Positions 32,206 to 43,902 of a DNA stretch of 64,000 nucleotides are shown one piece after another. The notes beneath the pieces are model-generated. The model ran no database searches. It worked only from the letters and a program-made list of their open reading frames with translations, and was not told the origin of the DNA. Position 1 is the stretch's first letter, and each line of letters begins with the position of its first letter. The position numbers and the translations under genes are program-made. The DNA comes from CAYXZL01 sp964469925 (GTDB lineage: Bacteria; Patescibacteriota; Gracilibacteria; Absconditabacterales; Absconditicoccaceae). The stretch lies in the NCBI GenBank assembly GCA_964469925.1, contig CAYXZL010000007.1, positions 1 through 64,000 of the forward strand. Direction: 5' to 3'.

Positions 32206-33847
32206 CTTGAATATTTTTACTGTTCTTGCTTTGTTTGTTTATGCTTTTTCTTTTGTTAAGGATTTTTTCTCTTGTTCGTATGTTGTGCAATTGAAGGAGT
32301 ATAGGTGGCTTAAGTTTCGTGAATATTTTTTTTCTAGGCAGGGAAGGATCTCTTTTGGCGGGGTAAAAGCGTTTGTTAGGTTGTTTTTTGTTCTATCTTA
32401 TTTTGTCTACGTGTCTGTATTTCCTTCAACTTATATATGATTTCTTCCGTATCTTGGTGTTGGTTTTTTTTGTTTTTGGATTGCTTTTGAGTGACATAGT
32501 ATTTGGTCTTTTTTTCGTCATGGTTGGAAGTACCCTGTTTTTACTGCTAGGTTTTTGTTACTTCTTATTATTTCTTTTCTTTTGTTTTTTGTTTTTTTGT
32601 ATTGTGCTTTTGCGTGATGATTACTAATTTATGCTCTTCTTTTGAGTTATTTTTTTATCCCTCTTTTTCTTTTCTTTGCTATTTTTTTGACTAGCCCCCT
32701 AGAGGGTTTTCTTCTTATGAGAGTTGTAAAACAAGCTACAGATATTTTATATGGGAAAGAACTAGAAGTGATTGCTATTAGCGGAAGCTACGGAAAATCA
32801 TCTGTTAAGAACTTTCTTACTGCTATACTTCATACGTATAGACCGAGTGTTTGTACAGAAGGTAATATCAATACTGTGAAGGGCGTAGCTCGTTTTATTC
32901 GTGATGTGATTCAAGAGAGAAATGATATTGCATATTTTATTTGTGAGATGTGATGAGACACCCCTTGAGAAATTTCTACTATTGGTTCTATGGTACATCA
33001 TCGTGTAGGTTTTCTTACTGGTTTAAATAATCAACATTCTGCTTTATATGGCGGACTTCAGGCTGCTATTGCTGCAGAGACTGAAATACTTGAGCAACTT
33101 AGTTTGTGTTCTTGAACTTTGTATGTCAATATGGATAGTGAGTATGTGAAGAACCTGTCTTTCCCTTCTTCTATCCATATCGTAGGGTATAGTATTACTG
33201 ATCCTAGTTGTACTGTTTTTGCAAATATCACTTGATATGTAGATGGTATTCGATCGTTTGACCTTTTGTATCAGGGTGTTCGTTATCATTTTTCTACTGA
33301 TGTTGCGGGAAGACATAATGTTCTTAATTTGTCATGAGTTGTTGCTTGCTGTCTTGATCTTGGTATGAACGAACAACAGATCTCTCATGTTCTTCCCTCT
33401 CTCTCTTCGCATCAAAAAACGCTTCACCGCTTTTTTATCCATTCTAGTTGTTTAATTGATGATAGGTACAATATTAACGTAGATGGAGTTTTTGCTGGTG
33501 TTAGATTATTGTCTGATTATGATGTTTTTAGTGTGAGGGTTGTTGTTATCAATGAGATTATAGAATTGGGTAGCGATGCTTCGGAAACACATCGTCGTAT
33601 TGGTATGAGTTTATCCTCTTCTCATCTTGACTATATATTTTTGACCGGAGCGAATTATGGGTCTTTTATAAGAGACTGATTGATTCAGTGAGGATTTAGC
33701 TCTGATAGAATTGTTGATTGTACTTGTGTTGGTTTTGAGAAAAGCTTTTCTTTATTGTATCGTTTGGTTCGTCATTCTTCATCTGTGGTTTTGTTTTTGT
33801 GAAGGGAACAGTGATCGTTGAAATTTTTTGATAAACTTTTGGTTTAA
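32198..33847 (+). CDS. Mur ligase-like protein with N-terminal membrane domain
   Basis: 549 residues. Residues about 1-160 contain four or more hydrophobic helices; then a Mur-ligase-like core with P-loop ISGSYGKSSVKNFL (about 194-207), GNINTVKGVARF, the family-like NNQHSALYGG, and a C-terminal domain with FIRDGLIQGGF. Membrane-linked Mur ligases are unusual: classical MurC-F are soluble. Some CPR and cyanophycin-like groups carry membrane fusions, so the function could be ligation to a lipid-linked acceptor. ATG overlaps the hydrolase stop by 8 bases. Sixteen or more TGA codons, the densest coding in this cluster. Confidence 0.82.
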
Positions 33848-33862
33848 TTGTGTGTTTATTCT

Positions 33863-34915
33863 ATGTATCGTTTGCAAGAGGTATCGGACGGGGAGTATTG
33901 GAATGATTTTGTAGTCCATAACTTTGGTTTCTATAGTTTTCTGAGTAGTTGGGAGTGGTGAGAACTTAATCAGTCTCTTGGGCATGAGGTGTGGAGATTG
34001 GCTGTGCTCGATACAACGGATACTTGTGTCTGACTTATACAGTGTATCAAGCATTCTGCAAAGAGGTGAACATACTTGCTTTGTCCTCATTGCCCTTTGA
34101 TTGTGGGTGATTATTTTTCAATTTTATGATCCCTCAAGAGTTCTTTGATGCAGTTTGCTCGTGCTCATTGAGCTTGGTTTATGAGGATTAATGGTGTTAC
34201 TGTTAATACCTTTGCTGTTCTTGATAACTATAAACGTTTGGGTCTTGTGTTTGCACCTATTCATGCACATGCGGAAGAAACAAATCTTTTAGATTTGCAT
34301 GCATCTGAAGATGACATACTTTCTCGTATGAGAAAAACTACTAGGTACCTTATTCTCAGAGCAGTTAAGGAGTGAGTAGTTGTTGAAAGAGACAATACTG
34401 TGAAGAGTGTCGAGACATTTATTTGATTGCATCTAGCTCATGCAGCTAGGACTGATGGCAAGCTTCAATACACTCCCTTTTCACCTGATTTTATTAGGGG
34501 TTTATTTGCACTTTTCCCTTCTGATGCTATTTCTTGTTTCAATGCTTATTATGGTGGCGTTTTAGAGGCATCTCTTGTTTGTATTATATTTGGTAAAAAG
34601 GCGGTTTATTATTTGTGAGTTTCGGATATTAAGCATCCTAAATTTTCTCCTGCCTACTTATGCCAATGGGAAGCTATTAAATATGCAAAGGCTCATGGGT
34701 GTGATAGTTATAACTTTTGGTGAGTGTGTCCTGATGATAATCCTAAACACCCTCTTTATGGCCCCAGTCTTTTTAAAAGGTGATTTGGTTGAAAGGATTT
34801 GTATCTGACTCATGCACACGATTTGGTATGTTCTTGGAAATATTACTTTACCTATGTGCTGGAGACTCTTAGAAAACGAAAGAGAGGATATTATTATCTT
34901 AAACCAGATAAGTAG
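33863..34915 (+). CDS. FemAB/FemX-like aminoacyl transferase
   Basis: 350 residues. Family marks: RKTTRYLILRA, a C-terminal WG.CPDDNPKHPLYGPSLFKRGFGG signature and the GNAT-like double fold. Fem-type enzymes transfer amino acids from aminoacyl-tRNA to the side chain of lipid II or its precursors, forming interpeptide bridges in the cytoplasm or inner leaflet. It follows the membrane Mur ligase by 15 bases and precedes the aminotransferase. Confidence 0.88.
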
Positions 34916-34935
34916 ATTTAGAATATTTTATTTAT

Positions 34936-36174
34936 ATGAAAAAGTCGATATTCGCTTCATTTTTAACTACTACTTCGAAAAAACAGGCTTTGTTGGCTTT
35001 GTTGTATCTTTTTCAACCATGGAAGCGACTTTATGGTAAGTATTTACCAGATTTTAGGCTTGCTTTCGCTCGTTATATGAGTCCTTCTCTTACTGATAAT
35101 TCTGTTTTTTGTTTTTATAATGCAAGGTCAGCATTGTATCATGGTCTGTTAGCTTTGGGCGTGAAGATGGGTGACTACGTTGTTGTACAGTGATATACTT
35201 GTGTTTCTGTGATTAATGCTATTAAAGCAACAGGAGCGATACCTTTTTATGTAGATATTTCTCTTTACGACTTAAACATGAGTGTTTACAAACTGGCTTC
35301 TGCCATAGAACAAAATCCTTTGATAAAAGTTGTTATTGTGCAACATACTTTTTGATTAGTGGCATCATTGGAGGACATTTGTTCTTTGTGTCAAAAACAT
35401 AAGATTGCGATTATTGAGGATTGTGCACATGCTTTGTGAGCGGTTTATCATGATAAGAAAGTCTGACTTTTTGGTGATATTGCTGTGTTTTCTTTATGAA
35501 GAGATAAAGTGGTTTCTAGTGTAAATGGTGGTGTTGCTCTTGTTAATAATAATGCCTATATTCCCTACTTTTCCTCTCTGAATCTCTGATCTGTTTCTTA
35601 TTTGTTGGTCGCACGCAATCTACTCTATGCTATCTTTTGATATCTTAGTTTTGCACGATATGATTTTTTTTCTTCGTGAAAGGTCTTGTATTATGCTTGT
35701 GCTAAGCTGAGACTCTTTCCTTTTGTTGTTTCTTCACAAGAAAAACGTTGTGCAAATCGTGATCTTTCTTTAGCTATGCCTAATGCTTTGGCAGCACTTG
35801 CTTTTCATGAATTGGTTCGTGTTGATGAGTATAATTATCATAGGCGTGAGGTAGCATACTATTATAAAAAATTGCTGGGTGAGTCTGTTGTTGTACCTAT
35901 AAGGTCGGATGTGTATGATGTTTATTTGAGAGTAGTGTATCGTTGTCGTGTTAATAGAGATGCTGTGATGAATCGTATGAAGCAGTCCTCTATCTATCTT
36001 GGCGACTGGTATCAGCATGTGGTAGCTCCTTCTGATGTAATTTTTTCAGCAGTAGATTATAAAATTGGTGCTTGCCCCAATGCTGAGCTACTATCTGGTG
36101 AAACGCTTAATCTTCCCAACTCTTTCGATACTCATATTGCTACTGTTGACCGTATTGTTTCCTATCTGAACTAG
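34936..36174 (+). CDS. DegT/DnrJ/EryC1 family PLP aminotransferase
   Basis: 412 residues. Aspartate aminotransferase fold I family used on UDP-keto-sugars or on other nucleotide-linked acceptors. PLP-site Lys in SLGRDKVVSSVNGG; EDCAHALGA and VQHTFGLVASL fit the family. The last gene of this unidirectional group (29491-36174), hence a possible sugar or surface-glycan step. Downstream 36175-36183 is only an interval before the next gene on the other strand. Confidence 0.86.
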
Positions 36175-36183
36175 ATTTTGTTA

Positions 36184-36735
36184 TTATCGATTGCTTGTTT
36201 CAAATCATGTTTCTTCCTTTTTTGTTAATAACTCTCTTTTTGTTCCTTGAGGTATTCATAAGGTCTGTTTTATGATTTTTGCATAGGCTATTATGCTGTC
36301 TTTCAGTTCTGATGAACATGTTTTGGGAAAGAGTTTTATTTCTGTGTCTCCTGTAGTTACTTCGATACTTATTGTTGATTTACTTGGTCCTTCTGCTGGG
36401 AATGTTATGATTATGTCCTGAGAATGTGGCTCAACATAGTCTTGCATGACATATTTTATTTGTTCTATGCTGAATTGGTTAATTAGGGGTAGTATGGATC
36501 TTTCATATATATCTTTTTTCAGCTTATTGCGTTTTCGTTCTTCTGGAAAAGGATACCGTATTGTTTCGTGGGTTTTTTCTTCGGGGTCATGCAAATGCCT
36601 GATTCGATCCTGTATTGTTATGACTTTTTCGTTGTTTGAAAAAATATTAGCTATTTTTTTTGTATTTTTTTTGACTCGGTTTTTAAGCTTTTGTCGCCAT
36701 GATTCTGTCTCTGATTGTCCCTTTTCCATACCCAT
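36184..36735 (-). CDS. Hypothetical protein
   Basis: 183 residues. N-terminal part strongly basic (KLKNRVKKNTKK), a middle with charged helices, then a beta-like C-terminal part (TISIEVTTGDTEI) and a Cys-containing helix. Not recognised. TGA at 36256-36258 is read as Gly, extending the protein by 24 residues past where a standard-code caller would stop. Convergent to the aminotransferase. Confidence 0.55.
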
Positions 36736-36885
36736 TGGTTAATGATATTGTTGTTCATTATATTGTTTTTTTATCCTACTGCCAAATCTAAGCTTTCCTA
36801 TCTATCGTTTATTGATTTTGCTTTTTTTCCCTGTATAAGTCTTCTATTGTCAATCATCTTTTTGTATCTAGAAATATAGTTTGCC

Positions 36886-39800
36886 ATGACGTTTTCAGCA
36901 CAACCTTCAAAACCTGACTTGCGGGTAATCCAGCAGGCCGTTTCTGGCTATTGGTTTGATAATCATATTTTTGAAGCTAGCATTTCACAAAGATCAGAGG
37001 ATACTCCTTATAGGTTTTATGACTGACCTCCCTTTATTACTGGACTTCCTCATTATGGGCACTTAGCTTCAAGCGTTGCTAAAGATGTGATACCGAGGTA
37101 TTGGACGATGAAGGGGAAGAGAGTCGAGAGGGTATGGTGATGGGACTGTCATGGTATACCTATTGAACAGAAAGTACAACAAAAACTTTGATTGGAATCT
37201 AACCTTGATATAGAGAAGGTGGGTATTGAGACCTTTATCCAAGGATGCTATGACTACACTCGTAGTACTTCTTCGGAATGGAAGTGGTATGTTGATAATT
37301 TTGCTCGTTGGGTTGATTTTGATAATGCGTATAAGACTATGGATAATGACTACATGGAGTCGGTCTGGCGAGTTTTTAAGCAGACTTGGGAGAAAGAATT
37401 GATCTATAAGGGCAAAAGAGTGAGTATGTATAGTACTAAGCTTGAAACACCAATCTCAAACTTTGAAGTTGCTATGGACGATAGCTATGCTGATGTTAAT
37501 GATCCTGCTATAACGGTGAAGTTTCTGCTAAGAGATAAAAAAGTTTCTTTGCCTGATGGATACTCATTACATTTTGCTGATGTGTCGGACGCTGAGGAGA
37601 TTACCAATTTGAGAATTGATACATGGAAGTCGACTTATCCCAATGAGGCTTTTTGAGTTACTGTTGATGTGATCGATCGTAGATATAGTAGTGAGAGAGT
37701 GCTTGAAGCAAATACTTTCCTTCATAATTCTATAAAGAATTGAGACAATGTTTTGGTTGTAAAGTTTGAGTGAAAGATAGTTTGAGTTAAATATCCTGTT
37801 TACGAAAAAGAGTGAAAGGTTTTTACATGAGGTTTGTATGTTAGTAAGGACCATCAACATAAGTGTTTGTGAACCGTGCTTATGCAGGAATCTTTGTATT
37901 GTCATTGGAATAAAGATTTACGATTAGATGTTGTTTCTTACAATACTCACGCGATCGAGTTTTATAAGAAGTTTTGATTTGAAACATCGTTAGATGAAGA
38001 GGTCGTAAATCACCCTTTGGTTGGTGATATTTCTATTCCAGTAGTTTATATGAAAAGGGAGGCAACACCTTTGAGCTTTGTGCTGGCATGGACTACAACC
38101 CCGCGAACTATCCCGGCCAATATGGCTTTGGGTGTTCATAAGGACCTAATATATGCAAAAGTTTTGTGTGAAGGTTCGTATTATCTATTGGCTAGGAAGA
38201 GAGTAGAAGATGTGTTTAAAAAGAGGGATTATGAAATTGTTGATGAGTTTTTATGAGAAAGTCTTTTGGGTCTGTCGTATATCCCCCCCTTTCCTTACTT
38301 TCTCGGACTAGAAAACCCCAATAATCATACTATTCTTTTTGCGGATTTTGCTACTGATGATAGTGGTACTGGTGTTGTTCATCAAGCACCAGAGTTTGGC
38401 GAAGATGATTTTAATCTTGGCATGAGAGAGGGACTGACTATTAGTGAAGCAATGGATAGTAGTGGACATTATAGTTCTCAAATTTCTGATTTTGAAGGGG
38501 TCTTTTATCGTGATGCTAATGACCGTATTACTCAACAGCTTCAGGATGACGATCTCCTTTTTGATAAATGATCGATCACTCACAGAGTTGCACATTGTCC
38601 AAGGTCAGGCGTTCCTTTAGTATACAAAGCTCAGGATAGTTGGTTTGTTGATATTCAGAGCATTAAACCAAAGCTTTTGCAGAAAAATGAAGATATCAAC
38701 TGGTATCCTGAACATTTTAAGCATGGTCGCTTTGCGAAATCGATCGAAACTGCACCTGACCGGTGTATTTCTCGCACAAGGTATTGGGGTACTCCTATGC
38801 CTGTTTATGCTCCAGAATCTATGGTTAGTTCGTGAAGTGTTGATATTGATCATGTTGAGGTTGTTTGATCAAGAGAAGAGCTGTATCGTTTACAGAAAAC
38901 TGGTTCTCAATCTTTGACTAAAGTCATTTTTGTGAGACATGGAGATCGTGATATGGATGATATTGACTGATTACTGTCTGATCTTGGAAGAAAACAAGCA
39001 GAGAAGATTGCGGCTGATCTTGAGGATGAACATATTGATCTGATAGTAAGTTCCTCTATGAAGAGGTGTTTGGAGACCATTTCTCCTCTAGCTCACTTAC
39101 ACAACATAGATGTTGTTGTGGATGAGAGATGGTGATCCATTGGAAGAAAAAAAGTTTTGGCTCGCAACAAACTGGATTTTGGTATTGATAAGCTGTCAGA
39201 GAGCGGTGAGGATGTTCTGTGAAGACTCCTTCATGATTCTATCGCTACTGACCAGGTCACTCTTCAATCTCTTTTATCTGAGCATGGGTGAAAGACTATT
39301 GTTGTGTGTACTCATGGTGAAGTAATCGCCAGTGTCTTGAGTGGTTTACAATGATGATCGTTGGAAAAACATTTTCACAATCCTGTTAATAAAGGTTCTT
39401 ATGTGACGTTGTATTTTCATAATGATAAGGAGTTAGATATGCATCGCCCTTTTATTGATGATATACGGTTTTTGAAAGGTGACACCAAATATGTTAGGAT
39501 CCCAGAAGTCCTGGATTGCTGGTTTGAGTCTGGTAGTATGCCTTATGGACAAATGCACTATCCTTTTGAAAACAAAACTGTTATGGAGGCTAGTTTTCCT
39601 GCTGATTATATTGTGGAGTATACGGGGCAGATTAGGGCATGGTTTTATGTAATGCACGTTTTAGGTGTTATTCTTTTTGATAAACCTGCTTTCAAAAACG
39701 TTATTTGCCATGGTGTTGTCTATGGAAATGATGGACGCAAGATGTCTAAATCTCTTGGTAATTATCCTGATCCTAAGCCTACTTTTGAGACCTATGGTGG

Positions 39801-41061
39801 AGATGCAATCAGAATGTCTATTTTGTGATCTTCCTTGTTTCATGCATGAGATACATCGGTGACTGAAGAGGGTATTGCTGAGGCCTTGAGAAACAATATA
39901 CTTCCTTTATGGAATGCTTTTTCCTTTTTTGTGACGTATGCTACTATTGATAACTTTGATCCCCTTAACACCGATAGTGCAAGGGACAATCTTCTTGATA
40001 AACGAATCATGAGTGAACTACAAGAGCTTATCGCATGAGTAGATCGTGAGTTGTCGCATTATGACTTACAACAGAGTAGTCGTCTGATTTCTTCTTTTTT
40101 GGATAATCTCACTAATTGGTATATTCGTAGATCGAGGCGTCGTTTTTGGAAATCAGAAAATGATGCAGACAAGATGCAGGCTTATGCTACTTTGTATCAT
40201 GTTTTACTGACGGTGTGTCAGGTTGCAGCACCGTTTATGCCTTTTATCACTGAATATATTTATAGGGTATTGTGTGCTAGACCTAGTGGAGGGTTAGATC
40301 TGCAGAGTGTTCACTTGACTGATTTCCCTGAAGCAGTAGTTTCTTTGATTGATTCGGAGTTAGAGCGTGATATGAGGATGGTACAGGATATTATTCGTAT
40401 TTGATTGTGATGGAGAAGTAAGCATACGATTAGGGTGAGACAACCTTTGCAGTCAGTTACTATTGGTGTATCTTTGGAGGTGTACTACAGAGATATTATT
40501 GCTGAAGAGCTCAATGTTAAAAGTGTCTTTTTCGATCCCTCTATCAATGATCAGGTTACTAAAATATGTAAACCGGATGCTAAGTTATTGGGCCCTAAAT
40601 TTGGTGCTGATCTCAAAATTATCTTGGAGGATGCAAAATCTGGTTTGTTTGAAGAACATGATGATGGGTCTGTGACAGTTAGACATTTCAGATTACAGCC
40701 AGGCGAGTTTATCATAAGTTACACCAAAACGAATGTCTCTGGTGCTCATGATATCGAAGTTGATAATGGTGTTGTACTAGCTATAGATGCTCATATTACT
40801 CCTAAACTAGAACTAGAGGGTTATGCTCGTGATCTTGTAAGGTATATTCAAGAAGCTAGAAAAGAGGCGGGGTATGATATCTCAGACAGGATACAGTTAT
40901 ATATTGAGCAATCTGATTTTGTTGAGAACTTGATTCAATGATTCGGTGATTATATACAGCAAGAAACCTTATCTACTCTTGCCTCTTCTTTACTCATATT
41001 TGATATCAAAAAGGAAGTTGAAATTGGGAAGGCTGTGGTTGGCTTTTCTTTGAAGAGATAG
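36886..41061 (+). CDS. ileS: Isoleucyl-tRNA synthetase with inserted GNAT-like and histidine-phosphatase-like domains
   Basis: Charges tRNA-Ile and clears Val by editing. 1391 residues against the usual 900-1050. HIGH motif at residues 56-59 (HYGH); editing-domain marks WTTTPRTIPANMAL (about 402) and GTGVVHQAPEFGEDD (about 494); KMSKS at 952-956 in GRKMSKSLGNY. Between HIGH and KMSKS there are about 350 residues more than in E. coli. Two inserts explain this. Residues about 224-393: a GNAT-like domain (FADVSDAEEITNLRID, DHQHKCLGTVLMQ, FYKKFGFE) placed before WTTTP inside CP1. Residues about 677-850: a histidine-phosphatase-like domain (FVRHGDRD, DLGRKQAEKI, SSSMKRCLETI, VVCTHGEV) placed between SREEL and MHRPFIDDI. 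Both are in frame with no stop; the GNAT part uses TGA for 8 of 11 Gly. The class of the inserts is visible; their function is not known. Confidence 0.95.
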
Positions 41062-41088
41062 TTGCTTTTTTGTTTGCTTTGCTCGTTT

Positions 41089-41517
41089 ATGGACCACGTT
41101 GCTATCATGAATCCTAAGTGGAAATTGGTAGATCGTATCGTTTCGTGAGCAAAGACTATTGAATCGAGGTGGTATAAAACTAGACGTGCTCCTTGGGATA
41201 GAGTATGTATGGGTGATGTGATATATTTCAAGGATAGCGGAAAGATGATTACGGCTTGTGCATCGGTGAGCCGTGTTTTGCAATTTTCAGACTTGGATTT
41301 GTTAACGATTGAATCTATTGTTTGTGATTACGGAGAGAGGATTGGTTTAGTTGATACGAATTTTATAAATTGGTGATTGAATAAAAGATACTGTATTTTG
41401 ATGTTTTTGGTCGAGTCGAGGCGTATTGACAAGCCTTTCGCGATAGAGAAAAATGGCTTTGGTACTGGTGCAGCGTGGTTATCAGTGGAGTCTATTGACT
41501 CGATTATTGTCAGCTAG
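41089..41517 (+). CDS. ASCH-domain protein
   Basis: 142 residues. Start MNPKWKLVDRIVSGAKTIESRWYKTRRAPWDRVCMGDVIYFKDSG matches the ASCH (ASC-1 homology) pattern K-x-I-E-x-R with W and GD. ASCH proteins bind RNA or nucleosides; E. coli YqfB, an ASCH protein, hydrolyses N4-acetylcytidine. It starts 27 bases after ileS, so is probably co-transcribed with it. Function here is inferred only. Confidence 0.75.
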
Positions 41518-41850
41518 TGTTGAATTCCTTTTTCACAAAGAAAAACCTCCGTGATGTTGCGAATACGCTCATTTTTTCCGGAGGACTTTTATAAATGTTA
41601 TTAATAACCAGCCTCCTATCGCTGGGATCCATACGGGAGCCATGGACAGGAGTATTGCTGTTACTATCTCATACTCTCCTGTAATTAGGAGAATTGTTAT
41701 AGTAACAATTTTAATTGTTGGCATTCCTACAATGAGAAATGCCAAAACCCACCGTAGCCAAAAACGTAATCGTTTCCAGATACGGCGAAGCCATCGTGGT
41801 CCGACGCCGAATCGGACTATATGGCCCGCTTTTTTTATTCCTTTTTTCAT
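41479..41850 (-). CDS. Small two-helix membrane protein
   Basis: 123 residues: a very basic N terminus (KKGIKKAGHIVRF, RWLRRIWKRLRFWLRW), two hydrophobic helices (VLAFLIVGMPTIKIVTITILLIT and ILLSMAPVWIPAIGGWLLITFI). If TGA is Gly the frame runs on into the 3' end of the ASCH gene (39-base overlap) until TAA. The C-terminal 30 residues are thus uncertain. Confidence 0.5.
41546..41584 (+). terminator. Weak hairpin after ASCH gene
   Basis: CCTCCG / CGGAGG with a 27-base loop, then CTTTTAT. It lies within the minus-strand frame, so is uncertain. Confidence 0.3.
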
Positions 41851-41939
41851 ATTTTTTTGTTTTGGTTTTTTCTGATAACAAAAACACCTAGGCTCTCAAG
41901 CCCAAATACTTCATTGTCAGCAAAAGTGTGATTTTTGAT

Positions 41940-43637
41940 TTATCTTCTTGGTCTTCTTTCGGCGTTTTTTCTGCTATTGAAATTCCTTTCTGTTGTATTT
42001 CTGTTGTTGCGTGGATGTTTAAAATCTCTTCTCTGGCTATTAACATTTCTTGATCATCCACTTCATTTATCATCTCTTTCTCTCGCTTTCTTTACGAGTG
42101 GTTTCCCGCTACTTTTTTGACGGAAAATATAGAGAATGTGTTCTGCGACTTCAAATGGGCAGGTAATAAAACTGAATTCTTCTAATACGACAATGTCAGA
42201 TATATCCTTGTCTTGGATATCTGCTTCGTCTTTGAGCCACTTGATGAGCTCTCTTGGGCCCATGTAACCGTGTGCTTTTCCTTTTGCGATAAATAATCTA
42301 CTAGTTGTTGACGTGTCGATACTGACTTGTTCTATGTCACGGTATTGATTGTGCTCCATATATTCATCAAATCAGACTTTTAGTAGTGCTGCTACGAGTG
42401 TGGTAGTATCGTGCTTTTCTGTTAATTCTTGTGCTAAGGACCAATATGCTGTTACATCTGACTCTAGTGCATTTTGCACTCATTGTGTGATGTTTTTTAG
42501 TTTTGCTTTTTTGACCTCTTCTATACTTGGTATCGCTTGTTTTTTGATATCAGTCTGTGTTATTTTTTTGATGAGGACTAATCTTCTGTATTCCATGGGG
42601 GTGACTAACGTGATTGCTATTCCTTTGTTGCCGGCTCTTCCTGTTCTTCCAACTCTGTGGGTATAGCTTTCTGCATCATTAGGGATATGGTAGTTAATGA
42701 CGTGGGTTATGTCGTGGACATCAATTCCTCTCGCTGCGACATCTGTTGCTACTAAAATTGTAATGTTTTGTTTTTTGAAATTATTGAGTACTTGTTCTCT
42801 CTGCCTTTGGTTCATATCTCCATGGATTGCATCTGCGGTGTATCATCTGTCCTTTAGGCTTTGTGCTAAGTCTTCACACTCCTTTTTTGTTCTACAGAAA
42901 ATAATAGCATAAAATTTGCTTTCCGTGTCGATAATTCTTGATAGTGCTTCTATCTTGTCGCGTTCACGGACTTCCAGATAGATTTGTTCTGTATTGGTCG
43001 TTGTTCCTTGTTGACTAGCTATTTTTACTATATCAAATTCTTTCATATATGTTTTTGCTATTTTAAGTATTTCTTTTGGCATAGTCGCTGAAAACAGAAG
43101 CATTTGTTTGTCGCTATTGCATGATTTGAGAATACGTTCGATTTCCTCTTGAAATCACATATTGAGCATTTCATCAGCTTCATCTAACACAAAATATTTG
43201 ATCTGTTCTAATTTCAGAGATCATCTTTCTATATGATCTATTACTCTTCCTGGTGTTCCAACGACGATTTGTGCTCCTTGTCTTAACTTTCCTAATTGTT
43301 GTCCTATTGATGCTCCACCGTACAAGAGTGCTATAGAAATATTTTTATCACCTTTGTAGCTTGCTATATCTTCTGCTACCTGAATTGCTAACTCTCTGGT
43401 CGGTGTTAGGATCAGTGCTTGTACTTGTTTGTTGCGAATATCTACCTTTTCAATAATGGGTAGTGCAAATGCTGCTGTTTTCCCGGTCCCGGTTTGTGCC
43501 TGTCATACGATGTCTTTGGATCATGTTAGGAGAATCGGTATGCATGCCGATTGAATTGGGGTTGGGTTCTCAAATCCCCTTTTTTTGAGTGCTTCTAACG
43601 TATTGTTGGACAATCCGAGTTCGGCAAATGTTGTCAT
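41940..43637 (-). CDS. DEAD-box RNA helicase with DbpA-like domain
   Basis: 565 residues. Motifs: GQAQTGTGKTAAF (I), PTRELAIQ (Ia), GTPGRVIDHI (Ib), DEADEML (II), SATMP (III), IFCRTKKEC (IV), ATDVAARGIDV (V), HRVGRTGRAG (VI). C-terminal DbpA/CsdA-like RNA-binding domain (KGKAHGYMGPRELIKWL, ISDIVVLEEFSFITCP) and a basic tail with GSGGSRN, RRDFKHPR and RRPRR. The basic tail supports the frame reading TGA as Gly; the overlapping other frame is discounted. Function: ribosome assembly or RNA decay, typical of CsdA/DbpA. Confidence 0.95.
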
Positions 43638-43902
43638 AGAGAAGAAATAATAACAGTATAAAAAAATTTATCAGAACGATTTTCGACCGATCGATAGAAA
43701 ACATTGTATGTGTTGTTCTCTACCATAGTATCACAAATTGTCGTGTAGGTCGCGATGGAAGAGAAAATGAATTTTGTTTACTATCGGCGAGATTATTGCT
43801 CTATGCCTTTCAGTTTATTTATTTTATCACAAATGTAAAGGAAGCTTGTATTTAGTATTACTTTTTTTTATATGTTGGTTCTGTTTATTTTTTCGGCGTT
43901 CT

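Noticed and set aside
41888..42073. Alternative 61-residue frame overlapping the helicase tail
   Set aside because: The helicase frame with TGA as Gly gives a basic RNA-binding tail, more convincing.
43774..43902. N-terminal membrane extension of the NUDIX gene
   Set aside because: TTG start, T-rich low-complexity segment; possible but not supported.
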